Assembly (NCBI RefSeq): GCF_003415675.1
Contig: NZ_QFZK01000002.1
Location: forward strand, 372,001-436,000
Source of the DNA: Rhodoferax lacus
GTDB lineage: Bacteria > Pseudomonadota > Gammaproteobacteria > Burkholderiales > Burkholderiaceae_C
DNA length: 64,000 nucleotides
Reading direction: 5' to 3'
The notes under the pieces were generated by a model. The model saw nothing but the letters and a program-made list of their open reading frames with translations. It made no database searches and had not been told where the DNA came from. Below, one piece after another: positions 8,130 to 16,469 of this stretch. Position 1 is the stretch's first letter. Each line of letters begins with the position of its first letter. Made by a program: the position numbers and the translations under genes.

Positions 8130-9803
8130 ATGGAGTCTCCCGAACCCGCCGCATCCCTGGCGATACCCGTCCTCCCGCCGGCCGGTGCGCGCGCGCCCGG
8201 GGCGGGGCGCCGGCGGTTTTCCATCCCGGGCATGGGCCGGGACAGCGCCCTCTCCGTCAGGTCGAGTTTGCTGCTGGCCTTTGCCTGTGTGTTGATGGGG
8301 GCACTTCTGATAGGTGCTTTTTCACTTTTGCAAATGCACCGCATCAATGCCTTTACACAGGCCCTGTACGAAAAGGAGTACGTTGCCAGCCTGGCTGCCG
8401 AGCAAATGCGGGGGCTGGTCTTGCGGGCCAGCCGGGCGCAGACCCAGCTGCTCACGGCCACCACAGCCAGTGAGCGCGAGGGGCTGGGCCGGGATGTCAA
8501 CAGCAGTCTGGCCGCGATCGATGCCCGCCTGGCCACCGTGGCAGCCCTGTCGGACGGGGAGGAGTCCAAAGCCCTGACAAGCAAGCTGTCGGAGGCCCTG
8601 GCCAAGTGGTCCCAGCGGCTCAAGGCCTATGTGGATCTGGTCAAGGCGCAGCCCCTGGAGCTGGTGCAGATGAGCGCAGACGTTCCCTCGGAAGATGCGG
8701 GTCTGCTCAATGAAACCCGCAAGATCGAGACCCACGTGGATGCCGTTGTGAAGCTGCGTGGCGCGTCCGCGCAAATCACCATAGACCATGCGGCCAGCAT
8801 TTACGGCACATCGGCAGGCTGGGTGGCAGGCACCATGCTGGGCCTGATTGGCCTGTCCGTGGGCATCAGCCTGTGGGTGACGCGGCGGCTGTCGCGCCAA
8901 TTGGGTGGCGAACCCGCCTATGCCAAAGCGATTGCGCTGCGCATTGCACAGGGTGACCTGTCCATGCAGATCGAACTGGCCAGCGGCGATGACGAAAGCC
9001 TGCTGCATTCGCTGCAGGCCATGCAGGGCCAGCTGGCCCACACCATGCGCCAGATTGCGCAGAGCTCCACCGAAGTGGCCAGTGCCTCGCGCGAAATTTC
9101 GCTGGGCAACCAGGACCTGTCGCTGCGCACGGCACAGCAGTCCGAGTCGCTGGATCACACGGTGTCCAACATGGGGCAGATCACGGCGGTGGCCGAGCGC
9201 TATGCCTCCAGCGCCACCGAGGCCGCGGACCTGTCAGCCAAGGCCACCCAGGCCGCTCTGCACGGTGGCGAGGTGGTAGCCCGCGTGGCCCTGACCATGC
9301 ACAAGATCAGCAAGACCACCGAGGTCATCCATTCCCACATCAGCGAGATTGAAGGTATTGCCTTCCAGACCAATCTGCTGGCACTCAACGCCGCTGTGGA
9401 GGCGGCACACGCAGGCGAGCAGGGACGTGGCTTTGCCGTGGTGGCCGCCGAGGTGCGGGCCCTGGCCAAACGCAGCGCCCTTGCAGCGAGCGAAATCAAC
9501 ACCATGATCGACAACTCCACCCGCGAGGTGAAGGAGGGACTGGCACTGGTCAAGGAGGCCGACCAGACCATTGCCGACATGGCCGGTGCCGTGTCGGACG
9601 TGAGCCAGGTGATGAACAAGGTGTCGAGTTCCTCACAGGAGCAAAGCCAGGGCATTGGCGAGATCAACGGCGCCATCTCGGAGCTGGAAGGCACCACGCA
9701 GCAAAACGCCACGCTGGTGCAGCAGGGCGCTGCGGCAGCGCACTCACTGGATGAGCAAGCGCAGCGCCTGCAGCATCTGGTGGCACGCTTCACACTGGCC
9801 TGA
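8130..9803 (+). CDS. Methyl-accepting chemotaxis protein (4HB periplasmic sensor)
   Basis: 557 residues from ATG 8130, which is preceded by GTGAG. TM1 is [19 protein letters not shown] (~50-70), followed by a periplasmic helical bundle of Tar type (~75-225), TM2 ([17 protein letters not shown]), a HAMP domain, and the cytoplasmic coiled coil. The conserved hairpin reads [20 protein letters not shown] then [18 protein letters not shown]. There is no C-terminal pentapeptide for CheR tethering. Ligand unknown. The first ~45 residues before TM1 are proline/glycine-rich and poorly conserved in character, so a later start (e.g. MGRDSALS) is possible. It converges on the Cache-protein gene with an 11-base gap. 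Confidence 0.92.
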   Translation: MESPEPAASLAIPVLPPAGARAPGAGRRRFSIPGMGRDSALSVRSSLLLAFACVLMGALLIGAFSLLQMHRINAFTQALYEKEYVASLAAEQMRGLVLRASRAQTQLLTATTASEREGLGRDVNSSLAAIDARLATVAALSDGEESKALTSKLSEALAKWSQRLKAYVDLVKAQPLELVQMSADVPSEDAGLLNETRKIETHVDAVVKLRGASAQITIDHAASIYGTSAGWVAGTMLGLIGLSVGISLWVTRRLSRQLGGEPAYAKAIALRIAQGDLSMQIELASGDDESLLHSLQAMQGQLAHTMRQIAQSSTEVASASREISLGNQDLSLRTAQQSESLDHTVSNMGQITAVAERYASSATEAADLSAKATQAALHGGEVVARVALTMHKISKTTEVIHSHISEIEGIAFQTNLLALNAAVEAAHAGEQGRGFAVVAAEVRALAKRSALAASEINTMIDNSTREVKEGLALVKEADQTIADMAGAVSDVSQVMNKVSSSSQEQSQGIGEINGAISELEGTTQQNATLVQQGAAAAHSLDEQAQRLQHLVARFTLA

Positions 9804-9814
9804 GAAGTCCCGGG

Positions 9815-10723
9815 CTACTTGGTGTAAAAGCCCACGCCCAGCAGCACGTCACCCACGCGCTGGACCAGCGTGTGCTTGGACTCCACCGCGTTGGTGGCCG
9901 GGTTGCGCCAGACGTAGTGCACGGTGCCGCTGCCGGACTTTTTGGCCACGGCAATCATCTCTTCAAACAGCGGGTTGCCCGCGGCGTCCTTCATGCCGCG
10001 CACGTCCATGCCATTGAGCTGGGGCGAGGCGCCCGAGGCGCGGTATTTGCCGTCTTCCAGGCCGATGGCAAACACGTACTGGTCATCCTGCACAAAGTCG
10101 CCTTGCGGGTTGTTGAAGCGGGCAAAGGCGGCATCCGGGGTGTTGCTCTTGAGGAAGCCCACGGCACGGTCCAGCAGGGCCTGCGCTTCGGCCCGGGTGG
10201 CGCGCGGCGTGTAGTAGCCCACACTCACCACATAGCCGTCCACCAGGCTGTACAGGCTGGTCTTGACCTCGATGCGGTTGTCTTCGGGGTTGAGCCAGCG
10301 GTACTCCACCGCGCCGTTGGGTGACTTGGCCGCAGCCTCCAGCAGGTCACGCACCAGTGGCTTGCCGGCGGCATCGCGCATGTCGATTACGTTGTGGCCG
10401 GCCAGTGAAAACTGGTTGCCGCCATTGGCATGCATGAAGCCGTCAGTACCCAGCACATAGACAAAGTAGGGGCCATACACAAAGCTGCCACTGCGGTCGT
10501 TGAAGGCCTCAAAAGCTTCCTTGGCGCCGTTGTGCTTCAGGTAGGCCACAGCAGCCGTCAGCAGCTCGGACGCGCGGCCTGCCTTGGCCCGGTCAATCGA
10601 GCCCAGCTTGGCCGGTGCCGGTGCCGGTGAATCTGCTGCAGCCGCAGACGCTGGCAGCGCCATGCCGCAACCCAATACCATGGCCGCAGCCAGCCCCAGA
10701 AGTCCCGTACGCAGATGTTTCAT
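9815..10723 (-). CDS. Secreted protein with two tandem Cache-like domains
   Basis: 302 residues. A signal peptide (MKHLRTGLLGLAAAMVLGCG, with a likely cleavage near ALPASAAAA) is followed by two related repeats, ~40-165 and ~170-300. Each contains an A..F....G.FV/Y.Y.....G..RASG/MHANG pattern, a D(M/V)RDAAGKPL- or DVRGMKDAAGNPL-type strand, and a W.NP...VE.K..L ending. This is the single-Cache fold found in sensors of small organic ligands, here with no transmembrane or signalling domain, so it may be a free periplasmic binding protein. The same module forms the C-terminus of the chemoreceptor at 60441-62801. It converges on the chemoreceptor at 8130-9803, with which it could work. The ligand is unknown. 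Confidence 0.8.
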   Translation of the reverse strand: MKHLRTGLLGLAAAMVLGCGMALPASAAAADSPAPAPAKLGSIDRAKAGRASELLTAAVAYLKHNGAKEAFEAFNDRSGSFVYGPYFVYVLGTDGFMHANGGNQFSLAGHNVIDMRDAAGKPLVRDLLEAAAKSPNGAVEYRWLNPEDNRIEVKTSLYSLVDGYVVSVGYYTPRATRAEAQALLDRAVGFLKSNTPDAAFARFNNPQGDFVQDDQYVFAIGLEDGKYRASGASPQLNGMDVRGMKDAAGNPLFEEMIAVAKKSGSGTVHYVWRNPATNAVESKHTLVQRVGDVLLGVGFYTK

Positions 10724-10724
10724 G

Positions 10725-10770
10725 CTTGCCCCTTGTTCTTGAAAATGTGTTGTGAACGAAAGGGGGCAAG
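10725..10770 (-). promoter_or_regulatory. Leader hairpin covering the RBS of the Cache-protein gene
   Basis: On the minus strand CTTGCCCC (10763-10770) pairs perfectly with GGGGCAAG (10725-10732). The stem extends to 10 bp if one C is bulged, with a loop of about 30 bases. The downstream arm contains the Shine-Dalgarno run AAGGGG directly ahead of the ATG at 10723, so folding would hide the ribosome site. It can act only if transcription starts upstream of 10770. Confidence 0.4.
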
Positions 10771-10796
10771 GCTAGTGCCTGCGCCGCGTGGCCCGC

Positions 10797-10810
10797 ATGA
10801 CCTGCGTCAA
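10797..10810. promoter_or_regulatory. CRP/FNR-type box TTGAC-GCAG-GTCAT
   Basis: Read on the minus strand this matches the FNR/DNR pattern TTGAC-N4-GTCAA at nine of ten arm positions. It is centred about 80 bases upstream of the Cache-protein ATG. Activation at -41.5 would put the transcript start near 10762. Oxygen or nitric-oxide control is inferred from the motif only. Confidence 0.35.
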
Positions 10811-10824
10811 AGCGGTTGGCCTTG

Positions 10825-10839
10825 GTCGCAAATTGCGAC
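10825..10839. promoter_or_regulatory. 15-bp palindrome GTCGCAA-A-TTGCGAC
   Basis: Perfect 7-bp arms around one base, between the end of the DMT exporter gene (10866) and the Cache-protein gene. It lacks a T-run, so it is more likely an operator than a terminator. The regulator is unknown. Confidence 0.35.
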
Positions 10840-10865
10840 AGCCGGTGCTCAGGCCCGTGTGGGCA

Positions 10866-11774
10866 CTAGGGTGCCGGGGCGCGCCGCCCCAGGCTCACCA
10901 GACCGGTGGACAGCGTGGTCCCGGCAATGATGACCAAGGCACAGACCACCATCCAGGGTGTGATGTTTTCGCCCAGCAGCAGCACGCCATAGAACACCGC
11001 GAAGGCGGGGATGGCAAAGGTCACCGACAGCGCACGGGCCGGGCCGGCGCGCTCGATCAGGCGGAAGTACAGGATATAGGCCAGGCCGGTGCACACCACA
11101 CCCAGCACCAGCACCGAGGCCCAGCCCTGCAGACTGGGCGCCTGCGCGGGCCAGTACAGCAGAGTCAGCGGCAGCAGCGCGATGCTGGCGCCGATCTGGC
11201 TGCCGGTGGCCGATACCAGCGAGGGCAGGCCGCCCATGTAGCGCTTGGCCACGCTGGCTGCCGAGCCGTAGCACAGGCAGGCAAACAGCACCGCCAGCAC
11301 GGCCCATCCGGTGGTGGCGCCCTTGGCATCCGGATGGAAGCTGGCCTCGTCCCAGGCCAGCATGGTGACACCGGCAAACCCCACGGCCAGGCCCAGCAGG
11401 CGCGAGCCGCTGGGCCGGTCTTTCAGCCAGGCCCACGCAATCAGCGCGCCAAACAGCGGTACGGTGGCATTCAGGATGGCCGAGAGGCCCGTGGTGATGA
11501 ACAGCAGCGCATAGGTGAAGCAGACAAAGGGTACGGCCGAGTTGAGCACGCCTACTGCAAAGGTCAGTTTCCAGTGCTGGCGCAGTGCGGCGCCCTGGCC
11601 CTTGTACAGAAGCAAGGGCAGCAAGAACAGCGCGGCAATGCAGACCCGCAGGCCTGCGGCGGGCAGGGCGCCGAACGCATGCGCGGCCACGCGCATGAAC
11701 ATGAAGGAGGCGCCCCAGATGGCGGCCAGCAGGATGAAATCAATCAGCCAGGGTTTCTTTGCAATAACAGTCAT
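10866..11774 (-). CDS. DMT-superfamily (EamA) transporter
   Basis: 302 residues with about ten hydrophobic helices in two homologous EamA halves (for example FILLAAIWGASFMFMRVAA near the start and GVVCTGLAYILYFRLIERAG in the second half). Such proteins usually export amino acids or metabolites, and the substrate cannot be read from the sequence. The start codon overlaps the stop of ogt by four bases (ATGA), so it is the last gene of the alkylation-repair operon. Its presence there may mean export of a damaged metabolite or may simply be read-through. Confidence 0.85.
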   Translation of the reverse strand: MTVIAKKPWLIDFILLAAIWGASFMFMRVAAHAFGALPAAGLRVCIAALFLLPLLLYKGQGAALRQHWKLTFAVGVLNSAVPFVCFTYALLFITTGLSAILNATVPLFGALIAWAWLKDRPSGSRLLGLAVGFAGVTMLAWDEASFHPDAKGATTGWAVLAVLFACLCYGSAASVAKRYMGGLPSLVSATGSQIGASIALLPLTLLYWPAQAPSLQGWASVLVLGVVCTGLAYILYFRLIERAGPARALSVTFAIPAFAVFYGVLLLGENITPWMVVCALVIIAGTTLSTGLVSLGRRAPAP

Positions 11775-12325
11775 GCGCTGATTGTCGCGGCCGGGGCCTG
11801 CTCCCGTTGCAACAAGGCTGTCTTGCGCTCCAGCCCCCCGGCATAGCCGGTGAGCGAGCCGTCAGCCCCCACCACCCGGTGGCAGGGCACAAGGATGGTG
11901 AGGGGGTTGCGGCCCACTGCCGCACCCACGGCGCGCACGGCGGCCGGCCTGCCTATGCGCTGGGCCAGCGCGCCATAGCTGGTGGTGCTACCCGCAGGGA
12001 TGGCCAGCAGGGCCTGCCACACCTGTTGCTGGAACACGGTGCCGCCCAGCGGGTCCAGTGGCACATCAAACAGGTGGCGCTCACCCGCGAAGTATTCGCC
12101 CAGCTGCACTTGCGCCTGCAGCAGCACGGGGTGGTCCGACTGCTCCGGCCAGGCCTCGGTGGCGGGCATGTGCTTCTGGCCGTTGAACCAGGCGCCGGCC
12201 AGGCCTTGGGATGTGGCGGCCAGTGTCATGGGGCCCAGAGGGCTTGCCCAGCTGCAGCGCACGATGGGGCCGCTGGCCGGGTTCCTGTTCTTGCTTTGTT
12301 TGATGGAGGTGGTGGAAGTTTTCAT
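11771..12325 (-). CDS. ogt: Methylated-DNA-protein-cysteine methyltransferase (Ogt/AGT type)
   Basis: 184 residues. The suicide repair protein moves the alkyl group from O6-alkylguanine (or O4-alkylthymine) in DNA to its own Cys. The active-site motif ILVPCHRVVG is present, followed by the usual GSLTGYAGGLERK. The upstream QQVWQALLAIPAGSTTSYGALAQRIG is the DNA-binding helix region, with the Tyr and the recognition helix. It begins two bases after the stop of the Ada/AlkA fusion, so together they supply the two activities that Escherichia coli Ada combines in one chain. A four-base overlap joins it to the downstream transporter. Confidence 0.95.
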   Translation of the reverse strand: MKTSTTSIKQSKNRNPASGPIVRCSWASPLGPMTLAATSQGLAGAWFNGQKHMPATEAWPEQSDHPVLLQAQVQLGEYFAGERHLFDVPLDPLGGTVFQQQVWQALLAIPAGSTTSYGALAQRIGRPAAVRAVGAAVGRNPLTILVPCHRVVGADGSLTGYAGGLERKTALLQREQAPAATISA

Positions 12326-12327
12326 GG

Positions 12328-13896
12328 TCAGGCACCTGGCAGGGGAGTGGGTTTGGATAGAGACAGGGAATGCCAGGCCCGCACCACGGCGTAGCTGCGC
12401 CAGGGCCGCCAGGCCTGTGACAGGCGCTCGGCTTGCACTGCGGGCGTCTTGTGCTGGCGCAGGCCCAGTGCGGTATGCAGGGCTACGTCGCCTGCGGGAA
12501 AGGCATCGGGCCAGCGCAGGGCGCGCATGGCAATGTAGCTGGCCGTCCAGGGGCCAATGCCGGGCAGGGCCTGCAGGGCTGCCATGGTCTGCGCCACATC
12601 AGCACCGGGGCGCAGGTGGATGGAGCCACAGGCCACGGCGCGCGCCAGTGCCTGGATGGCGGCCTGGCGCTGGCGCACGATGCCCAGGCTTCCCAGCGTC
12701 TCGCCAGAAGCCTCGGCCAACACGGCAGCCGAGGGAAATGTATGGGTGAGCGCGGGGAAGGGCGTGGCCATCTGGGCGGGCAAGGGCTGCCCCAGCGCCT
12801 GCACCAGCCGCGCGGCCAGGGTGCGTGCGGCAGCCACCGTGATCTGCTGGCCCAGGATGCCGCGCACCGCCAGCTCCAGACCGTCAAGCGTGCCCGGCAC
12901 GCGCAGGCCTTCCAGCCCGGCAAAGCGCGCACCCAGACTGAGGGCTATGGCAGTGGGGTCGGCATCGAGGTCCAGCAGTTGGCGCAGGTCGGCCATCAGC
13001 CGCGGCAGGGCCGGCAGCAGGCTTTCGCTGATCCGGAATTCCACACCGTGGGTGCCGGCCACAAAGCAGGCCTGCACCCAGCCCGTGAGACGCTGGCCCT
13101 GGTGGTCCAGGGCCAGGCTGCGCTGGTAGCTGTGCGCCGCCATATCCACCGCCTCTACGCCGGGTATGGCGCGCTGCTGCAAAAAGGCCAGCAGGGCGGC
13201 CACGTCATAGGGCGGGCGGTAGCTGGCCTTGAGCACCAGGCCTTGCACGCTGGCACCTGGCCTTTTGCTGCGCGCCGGCGCTTCTTCTGCCGCACCCTGG
13301 CGCAGGCCGCGCGGCTGCAGCCGGTAGTGCGCCACAAAGGCGGCGTTGAAACGGCGCAGGCTGGCAAAGCCGCTCAAGGCCGCTACTTGGCTGATGGGCA
13401 ATGGTGTGTCCGTCAGCAAATGCTTTGCGCATAGCAGGCGGCGGGTCTGCAGGTACTGCAGGGGCGAGATGCCCCATTGCGCCTCGAAGATGCGGCGCAG
13501 GTGGCGCTCGCTCACACCCAGCCGGGCGGCCACACCGGCCATGCCGCTCAGGCCCGCACTGTCCACATCCCTGTCGCGTGCCAGCGCATCCAGCAAACCG
13601 GTGGCCTGCTGCGCCAACAGGGCCGAGGCATCCTGGGTGGACCAGGCCACCGTCGCGGCCGGGGCTAGCTCCGGGCGGCAACGCAGGCAGGGCCGAAAAC
13701 CTGCTGCTTCGGCCTGCGCTGCCAGCGCATAGAACTGGCAGTTTTGCGGCTTGGGCGTGCGCACCCGGCAGACGGGGCGGCAGTAGATGCCGGTGCTGGT
13801 CACGCCAGTAAAAAACTGGCCGTCAAAACGCGTGTCGTGGGCCAGGAGCGCCCGGTAGCAGGCGTCGGAATCAAGGCATACTGCGGTTGCGGACAT
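12328..13896 (-). CDS. alkA: Ada N-terminal/AraC regulator fused to AlkA DNA glycosylase
   Basis: 522 residues from ATG 13896. Domains in order: Ada metal-binding domain (~10-75, FFTGVTSTGIYCRPVCRVR and CLRCRPE; Cys38-type acceptor of phosphotriester methyl groups); AraC HTH (~95-190, ISQVAALSGFASLRRFNAAF); AlkA N-terminal domain (~210-300); and HhH-GPD glycosylase (LPGIGPWTASYIAMRALRW, then FPAGDVALHTALGL with the catalytic Asp). One chain can therefore sense methyl damage, activate transcription, and excise 3-methyladenine-type bases. The Ogt domain of classical Ada is missing here and is encoded by the next gene. An in-frame upstream start would add 26 residues overlapping the divergent waaC promoter region and is less likely. 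Confidence 0.93.
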   Translation of the reverse strand: MSATAVCLDSDACYRALLAHDTRFDGQFFTGVTSTGIYCRPVCRVRTPKPQNCQFYALAAQAEAAGFRPCLRCRPELAPAATVAWSTQDASALLAQQATGLLDALARDRDVDSAGLSGMAGVAARLGVSERHLRRIFEAQWGISPLQYLQTRRLLCAKHLLTDTPLPISQVAALSGFASLRRFNAAFVAHYRLQPRGLRQGAAEEAPARSKRPGASVQGLVLKASYRPPYDVAALLAFLQQRAIPGVEAVDMAAHSYQRSLALDHQGQRLTGWVQACFVAGTHGVEFRISESLLPALPRLMADLRQLLDLDADPTAIALSLGARFAGLEGLRVPGTLDGLELAVRGILGQQITVAAARTLAARLVQALGQPLPAQMATPFPALTHTFPSAAVLAEASGETLGSLGIVRQRQAAIQALARAVACGSIHLRPGADVAQTMAALQALPGIGPWTASYIAMRALRWPDAFPAGDVALHTALGLRQHKTPAVQAERLSQAWRPWRSYAVVRAWHSLSLSKPTPLPGA

Positions 13897-13994
13897 GGCT
13901 GCATGATACGCAGGAGGGGGCCAACAAACTGGCCGTTTCCGGACATGTGCCTGTGCTGCCTTACCTGGCCCCAAGCCGGTGTCTTACGGACCAC

Positions 13995-14966
13995 ATGAAC
14001 ATATTGATCGTCAAACTGTCCTCGCTGGGGGACGTGATTCAGACCATTCCGGTCGTGCATGATTTGCTGCAGCAGTTTCCCGACGCCCATATCGACTGGG
14101 TGGTGGAGGAAGCCTTCGCACCTCTGCTGGCGCGCGTGCATGGCTTGCGGCGTGTGCTGCCGGTGGCACAGCGGCGCTGGCGCAAGTCACGCTGGAGCGC
14201 CACCACCCGCCAGGAGCGCCACGCCTTCAAGGCACAACTGCAGCAACAGGCCTATGACGTGGTGATTGATTTCCAGGGGCTGATCAAGTCGGCCTGGCTG
14301 GCCCGCGGGGCACGCCTGGCGCCCGGCGGCTTCAGTGCCACCTATGGCAACCGCAGCGAGGCCTGTGGCTATGAGTGGCCGGTGCGCCTGCTGCTGCAGC
14401 GCGCCCTGCCCATGCCCACGCGCATCCACGCTGTGGCCCGCTACCGCCTGCTGGCCGGGCTGGCCCTGGGCTACACGCCGCAGGGCGTGGCGCATTACCC
14501 CATTGAGCGCCCCAGCGCGCCGCCGCAGGCCAGCGTGGTGCTGGCCCATGGCACCACACGCGCCGACAACGAATGGCCCGAGGCCGACTGGGTGGCACTG
14601 GGCCAACGTCTGGCCGCGCAGGGCCTGCGCAGCGCACTGCCCCAGAGCAATGCCACCGAGCTGGCGCGCGTGACCCGCATCGCCCAGGCACTGGACGGCT
14701 GGGCTGATGTGTGGCCGGGCATGGGCCTGCCCGAGGTGATGGACCGCATGGCGCAATCCAGTGGCGTGATTGGTGTGGACTCGGGCCTGAGCCATATGGC
14801 CGTGGCCTTGGGCTTGCCCCATGTGCAGATTTTCAGCCAGCCGCGCGCCTGGCGGGCCGGGCCTGTGGGCTGCACGCACCAGGTGGCGGTGGGGGGCGAG
14901 CAGGCGCCCGATGTGGACACAGTGTGGCTGGCCTGGCTGGCCGTGCGCCAGGCCGCAGGCGCCTGA
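13995..14966 (+). CDS. waaC: Lipopolysaccharide heptosyltransferase I
   Basis: 323 residues from ATG 13995. It belongs to glycosyltransferase family 9 and adds the first L-glycero-D-manno-heptose to Kdo2-lipid A at the inner membrane. The start MNILIVKLSSLGDVIQTIPV is characteristic of WaaC/WaaF, and HIDWVVEEAFAPLL and the C-terminal GVDSGLSHMAVALGLP support the family; the order with waaA two genes downstream favours WaaC. Divergent from the Ada/AlkA gene with a ~100-bp shared region. The next gene starts 85 bases downstream. Confidence 0.92.
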   Translation: MNILIVKLSSLGDVIQTIPVVHDLLQQFPDAHIDWVVEEAFAPLLARVHGLRRVLPVAQRRWRKSRWSATTRQERHAFKAQLQQQAYDVVIDFQGLIKSAWLARGARLAPGGFSATYGNRSEACGYEWPVRLLLQRALPMPTRIHAVARYRLLAGLALGYTPQGVAHYPIERPSAPPQASVVLAHGTTRADNEWPEADWVALGQRLAAQGLRSALPQSNATELARVTRIAQALDGWADVWPGMGLPEVMDRMAQSSGVIGVDSGLSHMAVALGLPHVQIFSQPRAWRAGPVGCTHQVAVGGEQAPDVDTVWLAWLAVRQAAGA

Positions 14967-15051
14967 GGCAGCCCGAAGCGCAGCAACCCACCACCTACAA
15001 TGCCAAGCGCAACCAACAATCGCTCTCAGGGCATATCGACAAGGGAAACGC

Positions 15052-16434
15052 ATGCAGCTCAACGCGGGTATTTTCAAGGCCTACGACATCCGGGGCATCA
15101 CGCCCACCACCCTCAATGAAGACATTGCGCTCGGCCTGGGCCGCGCCTTTGGCAGCGTCGCCATGGCACAGGGCCAGACCACCGTGGCCGTGGGCCGTGA
15201 TGGCCGCCTGAGCGGCCCCGGTTTGGCAGCCGCGCTGATACGCGGCCTGATGGAGGCCGGTGTGCAGGTGATCGATGTGGGCATGGTCACCACGCCCATG
15301 CTGTACTTTGCGGCCAATACCCTGTGCGCCAGCGGCATCCAGGTCACCGGCAGCCACAACCCGCGCGACTACAACGGCTTCAAGATGGTCATGGGGGGCC
15401 GTGCCATTTACGGCGAAGACATCCTGGCCCTGCGCCGCATGATGGAAGCCGAGAGCTGGACACTGCAAAGCGGTGGTGCCAGCACCTTGGCCGATGTGCT
15501 GCCGGCCTATACCGCGCGCATCGTGGGCGACATCCAGCTCAAGCGCCCCATGAAGATTGTGGTGGACTCCGGCAACGGCGTGGCCGGTGCCTCGGCCCCG
15601 GCCATCCTGCGCGCCATTGGCTGCGAGGTGACCGAGCTGTTCAGCGAGGTGGACGGCAACTTCCCCAACCACCACCCGGACCCCAGCAAGCCCGAGAACC
15701 TGCGCGACCTGATCGCCGCCCTCAAAGAGAGTGATGCCGAACTCGGCCTGGCCTTTGATGGCGACGGCGACCGGCTTGGCATCGTCACCAAAGACGGCAG
15801 CAACATTTACCCGGACCGCCAGATGATGCTGTTCGCCCGCGACGTGCTCTCACGCGTGCCCGGTGGCACCATCATCTTTGACGTGAAGTGCTCGCAGCGC
15901 CTGGCCCCCGAAATTGAAGCGGCTGGCGGCAAAGCGCTGATGTTCAAAACCGGCCACTCGCTGATCAAGGCCAAGATGCGCGAGATCGACTCGCCCCTGG
16001 GCGGCGAGATGAGCGGCCACATCTTCTTCAAGGAACGCTGGTTCGGTTTCGATGACGGCACCTATGCCGGTTGCCGCCTGCTGGAAATCGTGAGTGCTGC
16101 AGCCGACGTGGGCGCCATGCTCAACGGCCTGCCCACCAGCTTCTCCACACCCGAGCTCAACGTGCCCTGCGCGGAAGGCCAGGCCCACGGCCTGGTGGAC
16201 CAGCTGGTGGCCAAGGTCGACTTTGCTGCACCCGCTGTGGTCAACACCATTGACGGCCTGCGCGTGGACTGGCCGGACGGCTTTGGCCTGGTGCGCGCCT
16301 CCAACACCACACCGGTGCTGGTGCTGCGCTTTGAGGGCCACACGCCTGAGGCGCTGGAGCGCATCCAGAGCGCCATGCTGGCGCTGCTGCGCTCGGTCAA
16401 GCCCGACGCGCAGTTTGAGGAACCCGCGCATTGA
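15052..16434 (+). CDS. Phosphomannomutase/phosphoglucomutase
   Basis: 460 residues from ATG 15052, preceded by AAGGGAA. Alpha-D-phosphohexomutase that interconverts the 1- and 6-phosphates of mannose or glucose for LPS, alginate-like or exopolysaccharide precursors (AlgC/ManB type). Motifs in order: the phosphoserine loop VTGSHNPRDYNG, the metal loop LAFDGDGDRLG, the sugar-specificity loop GGEMSGHIFF, and the phosphate-binding RASNTTPVLVLRFEG. The start FKAYDIRGITP is typical. It lies between waaC and waaA, consistent with a role in core sugar supply. An upstream in-frame extension overlaps waaC and is rejected. Confidence 0.93.
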   Translation: MQLNAGIFKAYDIRGITPTTLNEDIALGLGRAFGSVAMAQGQTTVAVGRDGRLSGPGLAAALIRGLMEAGVQVIDVGMVTTPMLYFAANTLCASGIQVTGSHNPRDYNGFKMVMGGRAIYGEDILALRRMMEAESWTLQSGGASTLADVLPAYTARIVGDIQLKRPMKIVVDSGNGVAGASAPAILRAIGCEVTELFSEVDGNFPNHHPDPSKPENLRDLIAALKESDAELGLAFDGDGDRLGIVTKDGSNIYPDRQMMLFARDVLSRVPGGTIIFDVKCSQRLAPEIEAAGGKALMFKTGHSLIKAKMREIDSPLGGEMSGHIFFKERWFGFDDGTYAGCRLLEIVSAAADVGAMLNGLPTSFSTPELNVPCAEGQAHGLVDQLVAKVDFAAPAVVNTIDGLRVDWPDGFGLVRASNTTPVLVLRFEGHTPEALERIQSAMLALLRSVKPDAQFEEPAH

Positions 16435-16469
16435 GTCTGGGCCGCGCCATCGTGCCCGGGGGCTTTGCC

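Noticed and set aside
7969-8154. 5' extension of the patatin gene
   Set aside because: It runs through the divergent promoter region towards the chemoreceptor; the patatin start signature follows ATG 7968 closely.
14821-15051. 5' extension of the phosphohexomutase gene
   Set aside because: Overlaps waaC in another frame; the family N-terminus and RBS are at ATG 15052.
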